From assembly GCF_000496695.1 (NCBI RefSeq), contig NZ_BAUJ01000012.1, forward strand, positions 1-64,000: a stretch of 64,000 bases of DNA, given 5' to 3'. The notes beneath the pieces were generated by a model. That model searched no databases and had not been told where the DNA came from. It was given only the letters and a program-made list of their open reading frames with translations. A program made the position numbers and the translations under genes. Below, in pieces: positions 1 to 9,540 of the stretch; positions within the stretch are counted from its first letter, which is position 1; each line of letters begins with the position of its first letter. Source of the DNA: Vibrio halioticoli NBRC 102217. GTDB taxonomy: Bacteria > Pseudomonadota > Gammaproteobacteria > Enterobacterales > Vibrionaceae.

Positions 1-965
1 GTATGATTGGTATTTTCTGCTAACTGCACCAGATATTCAGCGATAGCTTGCATACCTGATTTTGCCACGCCCGCTTTAATTTCGGCTTTTGAGTTGTAGT
101 TGGTGTTGGTATTTACATCATAAGAATACCAGTTGCCATTTTCATCACTGATCACTTCGATGCCGGCGATATCAATATGGTTATCGGCTAAGAACTTTTC
201 ATGCAGCTCTATCAAGGGTGAGTCATCTAGAGCCGTGGTGATTTCAAACTTATCTTTTTCTTGGTTGTCAGCAGGTTGACTGTCTGCAAATGCAGGACAG
301 AAAGCATCTTCAATAGAGCAACCATCCGCAGGGCAGAGTTCAAATCCACCTTCGGTTGAGACTTTAACCGCGTATAAGAACTTACCACCGACATATTCAC
401 AACGGATGATGTAAGGCTGAGTTGATTTTACATATTCTTGCAGTAACCAAATGCCATCAAGAGGCGCGTCGGCTTTGAGTCGTCTAAGACCGAGTTTTAC
501 ATCATCAAGGGTGTTGAATTTCTCCACTCCAAGCCCTTTACCGCCACGGTTTGGTTTGATAATAAGAGGCCAAGTGTTAAATTTTTCTGCAGCGGCAACG
601 ATTAAATCGCTCCCCACTACTGCTTGAGTTTTTGGCGTTGCGATGCCGGCTTTTTGTAAGGCGGCGTATTGTGAAATCTTACACACTTCTAAATCGATAA
701 CGCCACTGCCGTTGACCACAGTCACGTCATGCAAACCAAGCCATTTATCAATAACGCGAGTCAACTCAGGCGCATAACGGTGCCCACGGGTATGTGAAGA
801 GGCGCTCATGCGATTGTAGTAAATGGCATCTTCCGGAGCGCAATCAAACTCGATATGGGCTTCATTGACGAACCACTCTTTGGCGGGGACGTTTAGCTTT
901 TTAAAGGCTTCATGAAGTGGAGCAACCCATTCTGCGTTCTCATGTAAAATATAGATTGGTTTCAT
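1..965 (-). CDS. ATP-grasp family protein (C-terminus cut by window edge)
   Basis: The frame is open from an ATG at 965 down to the window edge, giving about 321 residues with the C-terminus missing. The segment IIKPNRGGKGLG, near residue 155, is typical of the ATP-binding lysine and glycine-rich loop of ATP-grasp ligases. The later run DIAGIEVISDENGNWYSYDVN matches the Mg-binding end of the fold (E...D.N). Such enzymes join a carboxylate to an amine or thiol through an acyl-phosphate; RimK-like and D-Ala-D-Ala-ligase-like proteins are relatives. The substrate cannot be told from the sequence. It has its own promoter region and is not in an obvious operon. The family call is fairly secure, the reaction is not. 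Confidence 0.75.
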   Translation of the reverse strand, partial: MKPIYILHENAEWVAPLHEAFKKLNVPAKEWFVNEAHIEFDCAPEDAIYYNRMSASSHTRGHRYAPELTRVIDKWLGLHDVTVVNGSGVIDLEVCKISQYAALQKAGIATPKTQAVVGSDLIVAAAEKFNTWPLIIKPNRGGKGLGVEKFNTLDDVKLGLRRLKADAPLDGIWLLQEYVKSTQPYIIRCEYVGGKFLYAVKVSTEGGFELCPADGCSIEDAFCPAFADSQPADNQEKDKFEITTALDDSPLIELHEKFLADNHIDIAGIEVISDENGNWYSYDVNTNTNYNSKAEIKAGVAKSGMQAIAEYLVQLAENTNH

Positions 966-1161
966 AACAGCGTTTCCTTCGCTCACTTTTTATCGAATGA
1001 TTTAGATAGTGCCAAATCCTCACCTGAAAGCCAGTACCAAGTGGCCGATTGCGTATATGAAATGGATATAGCTTATAACATGCAGGCAGGCACGAATGGT
1101 TAAAGTAGGGTTGTCAGTTAGAAATACCGTCTTAACTGATTGTTTAAACAAGATATTAGAG

Positions 1162-1205
1162 AAATGCCCAAAGCGCGTTATTTTCGGTATTGGCTTTGGG
1201 CATTT
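1162..1205 (-). terminator. Hairpin terminator downstream of cti
   Basis: A 13-bp perfect inverted repeat (AAATGCCCAAAGC / GCTTTGGGCATTT) with an 18-base loop starts 13 bases after the cti stop codon. The stem ends in TTT on the minus strand and is followed by a longer T-rich stretch on the plus strand, so it may act in both directions. Confidence 0.7.
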
Positions 1206-1217
1206 GCTTTTTCTGAG

Positions 1218-3569
1218 TTATCTATTTTCAAAACGGTTGTAGTCGAGTAGGCCGTTTTCTATCGGTTGATCTTTGGCATACCATTCATGAATCTTGTCGC
1301 TAAATGGCCAAAACCTAAGATCGGTACGACGAATAGCGAAACGATCCAGCAATTCTTCATAGTCATCATCGTCATCCACTTCTCGAATGCGTTTTAGTAG
1401 CTCTGGGATTTCTCGCTCTTGCAGGGTCAAGAAAGCCGCTGGATAACTGCCCAGAATACCGTTTACTAAGGTGAGGGTGTCTTCTTCGGGTTTGCGGTTA
1501 TCTTCTTCGGCAAATAAGCTGGAGATATTGGTGTGTGCGTTGCTGTGCACTAAGGTAAATACGTGCTGTTGCCCGTTGTCTGCTTCTATGTTGATTGTCA
1601 TTAGTTGTGGAAAGTTTTCGATGCCTCCACCCACTAAACTGTTGATTTGTTGCAATAACAACTCACTTTCTCGCTTGAGCGGTGTATTGGCGATTTCATA
1701 GCGCGGCTCAAGGATTGACGAGACATGCTCAGTCAGCAGTGTCAGTAGCTCTGTCTTAGGGTCGTTGGTGCGATATTCTATGCCTGATTCTTGATCAAAA
1801 GGCTTGGCGTTACGCGTTAGGTAATCAGTAAATTCTATAGATTGGCCTTCATACCAACTGGATAAAATATCGTGGCGAGACTCTTTTGGTAGCAGCGCAA
1901 TAAAATTGGTTTCTCCTTCAATTCTCAGTAAATCCATATACATACGGGTAATGAGCTGGTGGCCGAAGTTACCGTAAATATCAAAGCCAGCTACGAGCAA
2001 GTAATGAATACGCTCTAACAATGAATAGTCGATAACCCAAGCTGTTTTGGGTTGATTGCCGACTAAGCCTTTTGCCACTGTTGCACTGTCGAAGTGGCGG
2101 AAAATTGTTAGGGCTGCGTTAGGGTTAGTGCCGTCCCCATTCCAGATGATATCAATATCTAGATGCTCGCCATTTTTAAAATGGTCATTCATGAAATTCA
2201 TCTTCTCTGTCAGATAGATAGACTGAGATTTAGAGAATTTGACCCAGTTAAACAGTGGTGTGGTATTGCTGTCTAATTGCCCCGGCAATGCCATGTTTTC
2301 GGCTTGAGATCTAAGGAAATCAGTCGCCACTTTGTTATCCATGCGGCCTGGGTTAGTAAAGAATACCCAGAAGTGATCATTAATTACGTTTAGGGCCAAT
2401 TGTCCGCGACAAACAGGTCCTTTAATAAAGGCCATTATGGTGTTTTGCGCTTCGTCTAAAAGGAAGTTGTAGCGAGAATCGACAGGAATATCCGCAAAGG
2501 CGAGAATGGGGTTAGATGCCACTTCAATGTCGTAACTTGGCAGTTTTTTAATGGTGTAATCGGCTTTATCAAACCATGTTAGCCATTTTTGCATGCGCTC
2601 TTGGTTTAGTGCGTATGGCATGTGGGTTTTGTCGACAATGGTTTCGCGCTCTGCAATTAAGCGGTAGTAGACACGTGGAACTTGAGGATCGCCATAAGGT
2701 CGGCGCGTCGCAATACGTTTTACTGGTTCACCGGGAGGCGTTGCTGAGCGTACTAGGCTAAAGAAGCGCGTTTGTTCATGCTCAGAGAAGTAGATATGCG
2801 AAAGAAACAGATGCTCGTATATATAACGACTGGTAATTTGACGCTTTAGGTCATCTTGGTTGAAGTACGCCTCCCATTTAGCCACATCTGCAAGTTGTGC
2901 TTTAGTGAGTGGCACAGGCTCTGACATGCTTGCCCCTTGGCGTAGCCATGCAAGCAAGGTTTGTTGTTCGTCGTTAGCAAGTGCGGGCATGCCATAAGGC
3001 ATTCCGGCGAGCGGGTATTCTTCTTTATAGGCTTGAATAGAATCTGAAGTGGGACAGACAAAGGCGCGGTCGAGGCTAAAATCAAAATCGTCATCATCTA
3101 AAATGACATCTTGCGGAAGAGGAAACTCTTCTTTTTGAATTAACAACTGCGCCATTACTCCCGCTTCTATATTGGCATCTGCGCGTTGCAGGCGTTCATT
3201 CAAAACAGGATAAAAGCCATGTTCACGCCACTCTTGGGTGGAAAACGCATCTTCATATAATCGAGTTGGAGTGGTGGCAGTCAAGCGAGCACCTTGATAC
3301 ACCATCGCCGTGGTTGCGCCTCGGTCTATGCCTTCTGGTGAGGTCAGTTTGAGTTGGCAGGGGGCGTCATAACAAGCGTGGCAGACAACACATCGTTTAT
3401 CGAGAATAGGTTGCACCTCATCGATAAAATACTGAGCTTGCGAGAAGTCGTGTGAGACAGTTCTATCTTGAACCTTTTCGGGGCCAAACAGCGCTTCAAA
3501 ATTTAATCCTACGAAGGTACTACAACCAGTAAATACAATGATGAAGGCAATCAGTGCGTACTTTTTCAT
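1218..3569 (-). CDS. cti: Fatty acid cis/trans isomerase, periplasmic haem lipoprotein
   Basis: Converts cis double bonds of membrane phospholipid acyl chains to trans, a rapid way of stiffening the membrane under solvent, heat or osmotic stress. The 783-aa product has a lipoprotein signal (FTGC, Cys16) and a cytochrome-c-type haem motif CVVCH at residues 60-64, both expected for Cti, and its length matches the family. The C63-H64 pair is followed by further cysteines (ACYDAPC) as in other members. It is transcribed alone, divergently from the TolC export operon, and ends at a strong hairpin. The lipobox suggests anchoring to a membrane instead of being freely soluble. Confidence 0.93.
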   Translation of the reverse strand: MKKYALIAFIIVFTGCSTFVGLNFEALFGPEKVQDRTVSHDFSQAQYFIDEVQPILDKRCVVCHACYDAPCQLKLTSPEGIDRGATTAMVYQGARLTATTPTRLYEDAFSTQEWREHGFYPVLNERLQRADANIEAGVMAQLLIQKEEFPLPQDVILDDDDFDFSLDRAFVCPTSDSIQAYKEEYPLAGMPYGMPALANDEQQTLLAWLRQGASMSEPVPLTKAQLADVAKWEAYFNQDDLKRQITSRYIYEHLFLSHIYFSEHEQTRFFSLVRSATPPGEPVKRIATRRPYGDPQVPRVYYRLIAERETIVDKTHMPYALNQERMQKWLTWFDKADYTIKKLPSYDIEVASNPILAFADIPVDSRYNFLLDEAQNTIMAFIKGPVCRGQLALNVINDHFWVFFTNPGRMDNKVATDFLRSQAENMALPGQLDSNTTPLFNWVKFSKSQSIYLTEKMNFMNDHFKNGEHLDIDIIWNGDGTNPNAALTIFRHFDSATVAKGLVGNQPKTAWVIDYSLLERIHYLLVAGFDIYGNFGHQLITRMYMDLLRIEGETNFIALLPKESRHDILSSWYEGQSIEFTDYLTRNAKPFDQESGIEYRTNDPKTELLTLLTEHVSSILEPRYEIANTPLKRESELLLQQINSLVGGGIENFPQLMTINIEADNGQQHVFTLVHSNAHTNISSLFAEEDNRKPEEDTLTLVNGILGSYPAAFLTLQEREIPELLKRIREVDDDDDYEELLDRFAIRRTDLRFWPFSDKIHEWYAKDQPIENGLLDYNRFENR

Positions 3570-3963
3570 TTAACATCCATATCCTCAATAAAAGCGACTC
3601 TTTTATGATGGTCGCATCTGCAAGTTGTGTCAAAGAATATGAGTTCATAGTGAAGGATATTAAAGAGAATATATCTTTGATAACACACTGTAATTAATAG
3701 AATTACGAACTTATGGAGAGAAATTGTCGGTTAAATGCTGTCGGATATTTATCTTGTTTTAATAGAGAGTATTATCGTAGCAGGCGACTTATTCGTATTT
3801 GAGTATGCCAAATCGTGTAATTTTTTCTAATTGTATGAAAAATCTATCTTTTAAGTCAGTGATATCACACTACACTTGTAGTCTGATTGTTTTAGTATCC
3901 GAGATAAAATAGAGTATATATTCTAATTTTTAATCGACAGATATCGCCAAGGAATAGAACAAG
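3570..3963. promoter_or_regulatory. Divergent promoter region with operator-like palindrome
   Basis: This 394-base AT-rich region separates cti from the export operon. It holds a perfect 6-2-6 palindrome (ACTACA-CT-TGTAGT) at 3869-3882, about 80 bases before the tolC-like start, of the size bound by TetR/MarR-type dimers. No regulator gene lies next to it. The operator role is inference. Confidence 0.35.
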
Positions 3964-5382
3964 GTGAAATTTAAACGTATTGTCATTGCGTTGATGTGTG
4001 GGTTTGCGCTACCTGCTGTTGCTCAACCTGTGACCTTCTCTCAAGCGTGGGCATTGTTACAGCAACAAAACAACTCTCTGGCGGCTAGCCAAGCCAATGT
4101 TGACCGCTATCGAAACCTGCAAAGTGCCAAACAGAGCTTAAATTTGCCGTCGGTCACTTTAAATGCCAACTACACCCGTCTGGATGATGACATTAAGCTT
4201 AGTGGACAACAGATTGCTGATAGTATTTCGACCCCTATCGCACTGCCGCCTATTTCTCTGCCAATCTTAGCCAGCTCTTATTCAACTATTGCAGAAAAAG
4301 ACGTATTTACCTCTTCTATTCGAGCGATTTGGCCCATCTTTACTGGGGGTAAAATCATTTCGGCACAATCTATTGCGTCTGCACAAACCGACGAAGCTCG
4401 TGCACAACTAGAGATGGAGCGACAAGCCCGATATGAAGATTTAGCCAAGTACTATTTTGGGGTTGTACTGTCTAAGCAAGTGGTTGAAACCTACAAAAAT
4501 GTAGAGAAAGGCTTGGAGCAACATGCCAGCTTTGCCGCCAAGTTAGAAAAGCAAGGGCAGATTGCTCGAGTAGAAAGATTACAAGCGGATGCATCGCTTG
4601 CCAAAGCTAAAGTGGATAGAAAAAAAGCAGAGCGAGATTTAGAAATTGCCACCAGTGCATTAACGCAAATTTTAAATCAGTCGCAAACCGTGACCCCTGT
4701 TAGCCCCCTCTTTATCAATAAATCGCTTCCTCCTTTAAGTGCCTATACCAACGAAACGTTAGTGACCTATCCGGGCTTGTCTATTTTGGATGCCAAAGAG
4801 AAACAAGCCAAAGGGTTAACGGATGTGCAAAAAAGTAAATACTACCCAGATGTGTATTTATACGGAGACTACAACCTGTATGAAGATGACTCGTTAGCCT
4901 CGCAATTAAAGCCAGACTGGTTTGTCGGGGTAGGGGTCAGTATTCCGTTACTTGAAACCAGTGGCCGCTCTAGCCAACTCGACGCCGCTCATAGCGCAGT
5001 ATTGCAAATCACTCATTTGCGCGCTCAGGCGAAGCAAGATCTTTCGGTATTAGTACAAAAAACGTATTTGGAAGCCGAGCAGTCGATGGAAGAGGTCAAA
5101 GGGCTAGAGACCAGTATCGAGCTCGCCGAAGAAAACCTACGCTTACGTCGAAAAATGTTTAGCCAAGGGTTATCTAACTCGTTAGATGTGGTGGATGCGG
5201 AGTTATACCTTGCCAGCATTCAAACCCAGCAGCATGTTGCTCGTTTTAACTACTTAATATCACTAAATAAACTGCTCGCACTGAGTGGCAAAATGAACAC
5301 TTTTAATCAATATGAGACCCGTCCTAACAAGGCTATCAATGAAGCTAGCGTAGGCACTAAAGGAGAAGTCAATGTCAGCTAA
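3964..5382 (+). CDS. TolC-family outer membrane efflux protein
   Basis: Outer membrane channel of a tripartite exporter. The 472-aa product begins with a signal peptide (cleavage after about residue 20, AVA-QP) and shows the two repeated halves of long heptad-rich helices typical of the OEP family, with the late Leu/Asn motif SNSLDVVDAELYLA that marks the second repeat. The start is GTG, preceded by AAGGA at 3950-3954. It overlaps the next gene by 11 bases, so channel, adaptor and permeases are translationally linked. It is a specialised TolC and not the housekeeping one, judged by its operon. Confidence 0.9.
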   Translation: MKFKRIVIALMCGFALPAVAQPVTFSQAWALLQQQNNSLAASQANVDRYRNLQSAKQSLNLPSVTLNANYTRLDDDIKLSGQQIADSISTPIALPPISLPILASSYSTIAEKDVFTSSIRAIWPIFTGGKIISAQSIASAQTDEARAQLEMERQARYEDLAKYYFGVVLSKQVVETYKNVEKGLEQHASFAAKLEKQGQIARVERLQADASLAKAKVDRKKAERDLEIATSALTQILNQSQTVTPVSPLFINKSLPPLSAYTNETLVTYPGLSILDAKEKQAKGLTDVQKSKYYPDVYLYGDYNLYEDDSLASQLKPDWFVGVGVSIPLLETSGRSSQLDAAHSAVLQITHLRAQAKQDLSVLVQKTYLEAEQSMEEVKGLETSIELAEENLRLRRKMFSQGLSNSLDVVDAELYLASIQTQQHVARFNYLISLNKLLALSGKMNTFNQYETRPNKAINEASVGTKGEVNVS

Positions 5383-6352
5383 AACCCCTATTGCTCTAGT
5401 CGCAGTAGTCCTTATTGGTCTTGTTGGATACGGTTTTTATCAAGCTTACCAACCACAGCCTATTCGTATTCAAGGACAGATGACCGCTCAGCAATACAGC
5501 ATATCTTCTAAAGTTCCGGGTCGCATTGAAAGCATCAATGTGAAAAAGGGCGATCAGGTTAAGGAAGGCGACCTTATCTTTACTATCTATAGCCCAGAAA
5601 TTGATGCCAAATTAGAGCAGGCGCGCGCAGGCCAAGAAGCCGCCGGTGCATTAGCTCAAGAAGCGGAAAACGGCGCTCGTACTCAGCAAATTGCTGCCGC
5701 TCGCGACCAATGGAGTAAAGCCAAAGCGGCGTCTGAGTTGATGGAGAAAACCTATCGCCGCGTGGATAATTTATATCAAGACGGCGTACTCGCCGAGCAA
5801 AAACGTGACGAGGCCTACACGCAGTGGCAAGCGGCTAAATATACAGAAAATGCCGCTCGTCAAATGTACTTGTTAGCCAAAGAAGGCGCACGCTCTGAAA
5901 CCAAAAAAGCCGCCAGTGAAAAAGCGCGTATGGCCGCCGGCGCAGTGGCAGAAGTAGAAGCCTATGCGGCGGATACCCACATTGAAAGCTGGTTTGATGG
6001 CGAAGTCTCACAAGTGCTACTGCACAGCGGCGAGCTTGCTCCGCAAGGTTTCCCGGTAGTGACCGTTATCGATACCTTAGATTCTTGGGCGGTGTTTAAT
6101 GTGCGAGAAGATCTGCTTAAACATTTCCAAAAAGACTCAGAAATAAGTGCGTTTGTTCCTGCATTAGATAAAACGGTTCGTTTTCGTATTTCGCATATTT
6201 CAGTAATGGGCGACTTTGCTACATGGCGATCAACGGACAGCAGTCAGGGCTTTGATTTACGCACTTTTGAAGTGGAAGCTCGTCCACTGCAAGATTTGGA
6301 TAAATTCCGCATTGGTATGAGTGTTGTGTTAACGCTAGACGAAAAAGAGTAA
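5372..6352 (+). CDS. HlyD-family membrane fusion protein
   Basis: Periplasmic adaptor that bridges the inner membrane permeases and the TolC-like channel. The 326-aa protein has an N-terminal membrane anchor (residues 6-25), a biotinyl-lipoyl-like half (SKVPGRIESINVKKGDQVKEGD), an Ala/Glu/Lys-rich coiled-coil hairpin at about residues 80-195, and the returning half with a WFDGEVSQVL-like strand and beta-barrel. The SD AAGGAG precedes the ATG, inside the end of the upstream gene. The family is the one seen with YhiI/YbhG-type exporters of drugs and small toxic molecules. Its cargo is unknown. Confidence 0.9.
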   Translation: MSAKTPIALVAVVLIGLVGYGFYQAYQPQPIRIQGQMTAQQYSISSKVPGRIESINVKKGDQVKEGDLIFTIYSPEIDAKLEQARAGQEAAGALAQEAENGARTQQIAAARDQWSKAKAASELMEKTYRRVDNLYQDGVLAEQKRDEAYTQWQAAKYTENAARQMYLLAKEGARSETKKAASEKARMAAGAVAEVEAYAADTHIESWFDGEVSQVLLHSGELAPQGFPVVTVIDTLDSWAVFNVREDLLKHFQKDSEISAFVPALDKTVRFRISHISVMGDFATWRSTDSSQGFDLRTFEVEARPLQDLDKFRIGMSVVLTLDEKE

Positions 6353-6356
6353 TCGT

Positions 6357-7496
6357 ATGTTTCGTTTTATAGCGGACGAATGGCAACGATTGTGGCGGGA
6401 TAAATGGCTATTGGCCTCCATTACTTGGGTGCCGATTTTGCTGGCGGTGAGCTTGTGGTGGATCTTCTCACAAGGCATCGCGCGCGCACTGCCGATTGCG
6501 GTCGTGGATCATCAGCAAAGCCGTTTATCGCATGAGTTGGTTCGATACCTAGACGCCAGTGAAACCTTGCATGTTAGCACTCACTTTCAAAGTGAGTATG
6601 ATGCCAAAAGGGCGCTCAGTGGTAGTGATATCTATGCCTATGTGGTGATCCCGAGAGATTTTGACCGCGATATTTTCTTGTCCAATCCACCGCAAGTCAG
6701 CGTGTTTTATAACAGCCAGTACATTTTGGTGGGGAAACTGGTCAATTCATCGGTATTGCGCTCAGTGGGAACATTTGATGCGAAGATACAAACGGCGAAA
6801 AAGCTAGCCTCTGGTAACTCAACCATTAAAAGTGCGTTAGGCAAAGCGGTTACGGTGCGCACGCAAATTACGCCGCTGTTTAACTCAAACAGCAACTACG
6901 CACAGTTTTTGGTATCAGCGATTGTGCCAGCCGTTTGGCAAATTGTGATAGTGGTGGGCACAGTGCTGACATTAGCAATGCACAAGCGATTAGGCACTAT
7001 GGATAAGTGGCTTGAGCAGGGCGTAGTGGGCGCTATGACGAAGACGTTAGCCTGTTACATCCCGATTTATTGGGCATTAGGTGTGGGCTTTTTATTGTGG
7101 TTTTATGCCTACTTGCAGTGGCCGATGCAAGGCGGCTATGCGGTGCTTATTTTTGCACAATTTGCCACAGTGCTGGCGTGCACTTTAGTCGGCGCAGTAT
7201 TCTTCTTTATGACCTTTGATGCAGCCAGAGCCTTGAGTTTTGCCGGTGCATTTACTGCCCCAGGTTTTGCCTTTATGGGGATCACTTTTCCGGTAACGGA
7301 TATGGGGACGCTAGCACAAGGTTGGCGCAGTTTGTTGCCAATAAGCCATTATATCGAGGCGCAGGTGAGTCAGGTGTCTTATGGCGCTTCTACTTTGCAA
7401 ACCTTAGGTTTTCTCGTTCCTATGTTGGGGTATTTAGTTCTGCTACTGGTGCTGGCTAAACTGGCTCCGAAAAAGATAAAAGGGGCGTTAGCATGA
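6357..7496 (+). CDS. ABC-2 type exporter permease, first of a pair
   Basis: Inner membrane permease of 379 aa. One transmembrane segment near the N-terminus (about residues 20-40) is followed by a large periplasmic domain (about residues 45-175) and five or six C-terminal membrane segments, the ABC2_membrane_3 layout of YhhJ/YbhR/YbhS. It starts 5 bases after the HlyD stop codon and overlaps the next permease by 4 bases (ATGA). No nucleotide-binding domain is present in this protein or in the operon, so energy must come from an ATPase encoded elsewhere if this is a normal ABC exporter. Confidence 0.85.
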   Translation: MFRFIADEWQRLWRDKWLLASITWVPILLAVSLWWIFSQGIARALPIAVVDHQQSRLSHELVRYLDASETLHVSTHFQSEYDAKRALSGSDIYAYVVIPRDFDRDIFLSNPPQVSVFYNSQYILVGKLVNSSVLRSVGTFDAKIQTAKKLASGNSTIKSALGKAVTVRTQITPLFNSNSNYAQFLVSAIVPAVWQIVIVVGTVLTLAMHKRLGTMDKWLEQGVVGAMTKTLACYIPIYWALGVGFLLWFYAYLQWPMQGGYAVLIFAQFATVLACTLVGAVFFFMTFDAARALSFAGAFTAPGFAFMGITFPVTDMGTLAQGWRSLLPISHYIEAQVSQVSYGASTLQTLGFLVPMLGYLVLLLVLAKLAPKKIKGALA

Positions 7497-8656
7497 ATTG
7501 GCTGTCCATCTTTAAGCTTGAATTAAAAGCCATTTTAACCAATCCGGTGGTAGTACTTACTATCTTTGGTGGCGTGGTATTCTATTCGTTTTTGTATCCA
7601 CTGCCTTATGCAAAACAAATTCCGAATCAGCAACATATTACGGTGGTGAATCTAGACAAAAGCAAGGTGAGTTTTGATTTGGAGCGCATGGTAGATGCTA
7701 CCTCTCAAATTCAGATTGTAGAGCGAGCGCACAGCATTGCACAGGCGAAACAGCAGTTTTTAAATGGTGATGTGCGAGGGATTTTGGTCATTCCAGAGCA
7801 TTTCTATCGCGATCTATTGCTAGGCAAGAGTCCGACCCTATCCTTTGCTGGTGATGCCTCCTATTTTCTTGTATACGGCACCATTGTGGAAGGGTTGGCC
7901 CGAGCTGGTGGTACTTTGGCCGCTAAAGCAAAAGTGGCGCGTCTGGTTATGGAAGGGGAGCCTTTAGTGAGCGCTACCAAGCACCACGCGTCAATTGATG
8001 TGAACATGAAGCCCACCTTTAATGTGACTGGCGGATACGTTAATTATGTGGTTCCTGCGGTGTTTGTGTTGATTTTGCAACAAACCCTAGTCATGGGCGT
8101 TGGTATCGTAGGAGCAACCATTACCCAGCCAACCATAGCCCAGCATGCTAAAGAACAGCGCGAGTCGTGGCAGAGGTTACTGGCGAGAGTGGTGTGCTTT
8201 ACTGGGTTTTATTATTTATTGGGCGCTTATTATTTTGGTTGGAGCTTTGATTTTTATTCGGTGGCTCGCTTAGCGCATCCATTGCAATTGTTGATCTTCG
8301 GTACACCCTTTTTATTGTCCGGTTGCATGATAGGGCTATTGCTAGGCATGCTAGTACCGAGACGTGAGTTAGTGACTGTGATTGTGCTAATGAGTTCAAT
8401 GCCGTTAGTCTTTAGCGCCGGTTTTATCTGGCCACTTGAGGCAATCCCGACTCCGTTAATATGGTTGTCCAACTTATTCCCAAGCACTCCGGCCATTCAA
8501 GGCTTCTTAAAGTTGAATCAAATGGGTGCTGATTTTTCTCAAGTCACGCCTCAATATTTCTTATTAATTGCGCAGGTGATTGGTTGGTCAATACTGGTGT
8601 ATGCCCTAAGAAGGCGTAAGCAGGCAATGAAATTGCAAGAGGGAAAGGTATTGTAG
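7493..8656 (+). CDS. ABC-2 type exporter permease, second of a pair
   Basis: 387-aa permease with the same architecture as the preceding gene: an N-terminal membrane segment, a periplasmic domain starting near residue 45 (HITVVNLDKS, compare LPIAVVDHQQS in its partner) and a C-terminal membrane bundle. The two proteins are diverged paralogues that probably form a heterodimer. The four-base ATGA overlap couples their translation. It is the last gene of the operon, followed by a 12-bp hairpin. Function in efflux is inferred from the TolC and HlyD partners; substrate unknown. Confidence 0.85.
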   Translation: MNWLSIFKLELKAILTNPVVVLTIFGGVVFYSFLYPLPYAKQIPNQQHITVVNLDKSKVSFDLERMVDATSQIQIVERAHSIAQAKQQFLNGDVRGILVIPEHFYRDLLLGKSPTLSFAGDASYFLVYGTIVEGLARAGGTLAAKAKVARLVMEGEPLVSATKHHASIDVNMKPTFNVTGGYVNYVVPAVFVLILQQTLVMGVGIVGATITQPTIAQHAKEQRESWQRLLARVVCFTGFYYLLGAYYFGWSFDFYSVARLAHPLQLLIFGTPFLLSGCMIGLLLGMLVPRRELVTVIVLMSSMPLVFSAGFIWPLEAIPTPLIWLSNLFPSTPAIQGFLKLNQMGADFSQVTPQYFLLIAQVIGWSILVYALRRRKQAMKLQEGKVL

Positions 8657-8663
8657 AAAGAGA

Positions 8664-8692
8664 CCACAGGTCTGAGTGGTTCAGACCTGTGG
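8664..8692 (+). terminator. Hairpin at the end of the export operon
   Basis: A perfect 12-bp stem (CCACAGGTCTGA / TCAGACCTGTGG) with a 5-base loop starts 8 bases after the operon's last stop codon. No T-run follows, so it may be a processing or mRNA-stabilising hairpin as much as an intrinsic terminator. It also lies 40 bases past the end of the convergent minus-strand gene. Confidence 0.55.
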
Positions 8693-8731
8693 CAATATCG
8701 AACGTTGTAATTGCTATAACGTCATCTTTGC

Positions 8732-9289
8732 TTATTTAGGGAAGTTGACGATTGGGAAACATTTAAAGAATCCGTTATCGGCACAGTTCACTAAACCCAC
8801 TTGTACCGCGTCAATGTGTTTAGTTTTGTTGAAGATACCTACCTGTACAGTAGATTTGTTTGAAAGGCTTACAAGGCCCACATCGGCCACAGTTGTGCCT
8901 GTTGAGTAGTTTACTGCTGACCAGTTAAGACCATTCACATCATGAGTAATGTTGGCTAAACCTAAGTTAGCACCTGTCGCTTTACCTGTGTTCCAGTTAA
9001 ACCAACCAAGAGAGACACCAGTCATTTCTTTGTTAATTTTGTTTGCACCAAAGGCGATGCTGAAGTTTGCACCGGTAGTACGATCGGATTCAGACATACC
9101 AATTAAAGAGAAATCAACCCCTTTAACTTCAGATACTTTACCGTGTAGAACCGCTAAACGTACGCCGTGAACCACATTATCGTGCGGTGCGTTCAGGTTG
9201 ATTGAGGAAAACATAACAGGTGTTTGAGCACAGGCAAATGAAGAAGCAACGCTAGCAGCAAAAGCTACGGCAACAAGTCTTTTTTTCAT
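8732..9289 (-). CDS. Exported repeat protein, LA_2272-like
   Basis: A 185-aa protein with a clear signal peptide (MKKRLVAVAFAASVASSFACA, cleavage near residue 21). The mature part is a series of short imperfect repeats with the rhythm xGxNLGxxN / xGVxLGxxNW (ANFSIAFGAN, GVSLGWFNW, GANLGLANI, VADVGLVS, VQVGIFN, VQVGLVN), suggesting a small beta-solenoid or surface repeat fold. It resembles proteins called LA_2272-family surface repeat proteins, but that is from memory. It is monocistronic. No catalytic residues are recognisable and its role is unknown. Confidence 0.65.
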   Translation of the reverse strand: MKKRLVAVAFAASVASSFACAQTPVMFSSINLNAPHDNVVHGVRLAVLHGKVSEVKGVDFSLIGMSESDRTTGANFSIAFGANKINKEMTGVSLGWFNWNTGKATGANLGLANITHDVNGLNWSAVNYSTGTTVADVGLVSLSNKSTVQVGIFNKTKHIDAVQVGLVNCADNGFFKCFPIVNFPK

Positions 9290-9390
9290 ACAGAATCTAT
9301 CCTAACGGTGATTAAAATGAGTGATGTCAAAATAAATGGCAAAGCAAAAATAGCTAAGTGCTTATCGTTTCTGACATTATTCCTAGCATC

Positions 9391-9416
9391 GATAATAATC
9401 GTGAGAATGATTTGAT
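9391..9416 (-). promoter_or_regulatory. Weak Fur-box-like site
   Basis: About 105 bases upstream of the exported repeat protein is GATAATAATCGTGAGAATGA, which holds GATAAT and GAGAATGAT half-sites; one register matches about 12 of 19 positions of the Fur consensus. Given the AT-rich context this is only suggestive. The rest of 9290-9540 shows no gene. Confidence 0.25.
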
Positions 9417-9540
9417 ATAACTGGTAAAAATGGAATGTAACGTTTACTGGTAAAAAAGCAAGTGACAAACTTGAATTTATATTGTGGTAAGTAATTGTAT
9501 TTAAAGTAATTTATTAATTCACGTGTTGTGATATTAAATT

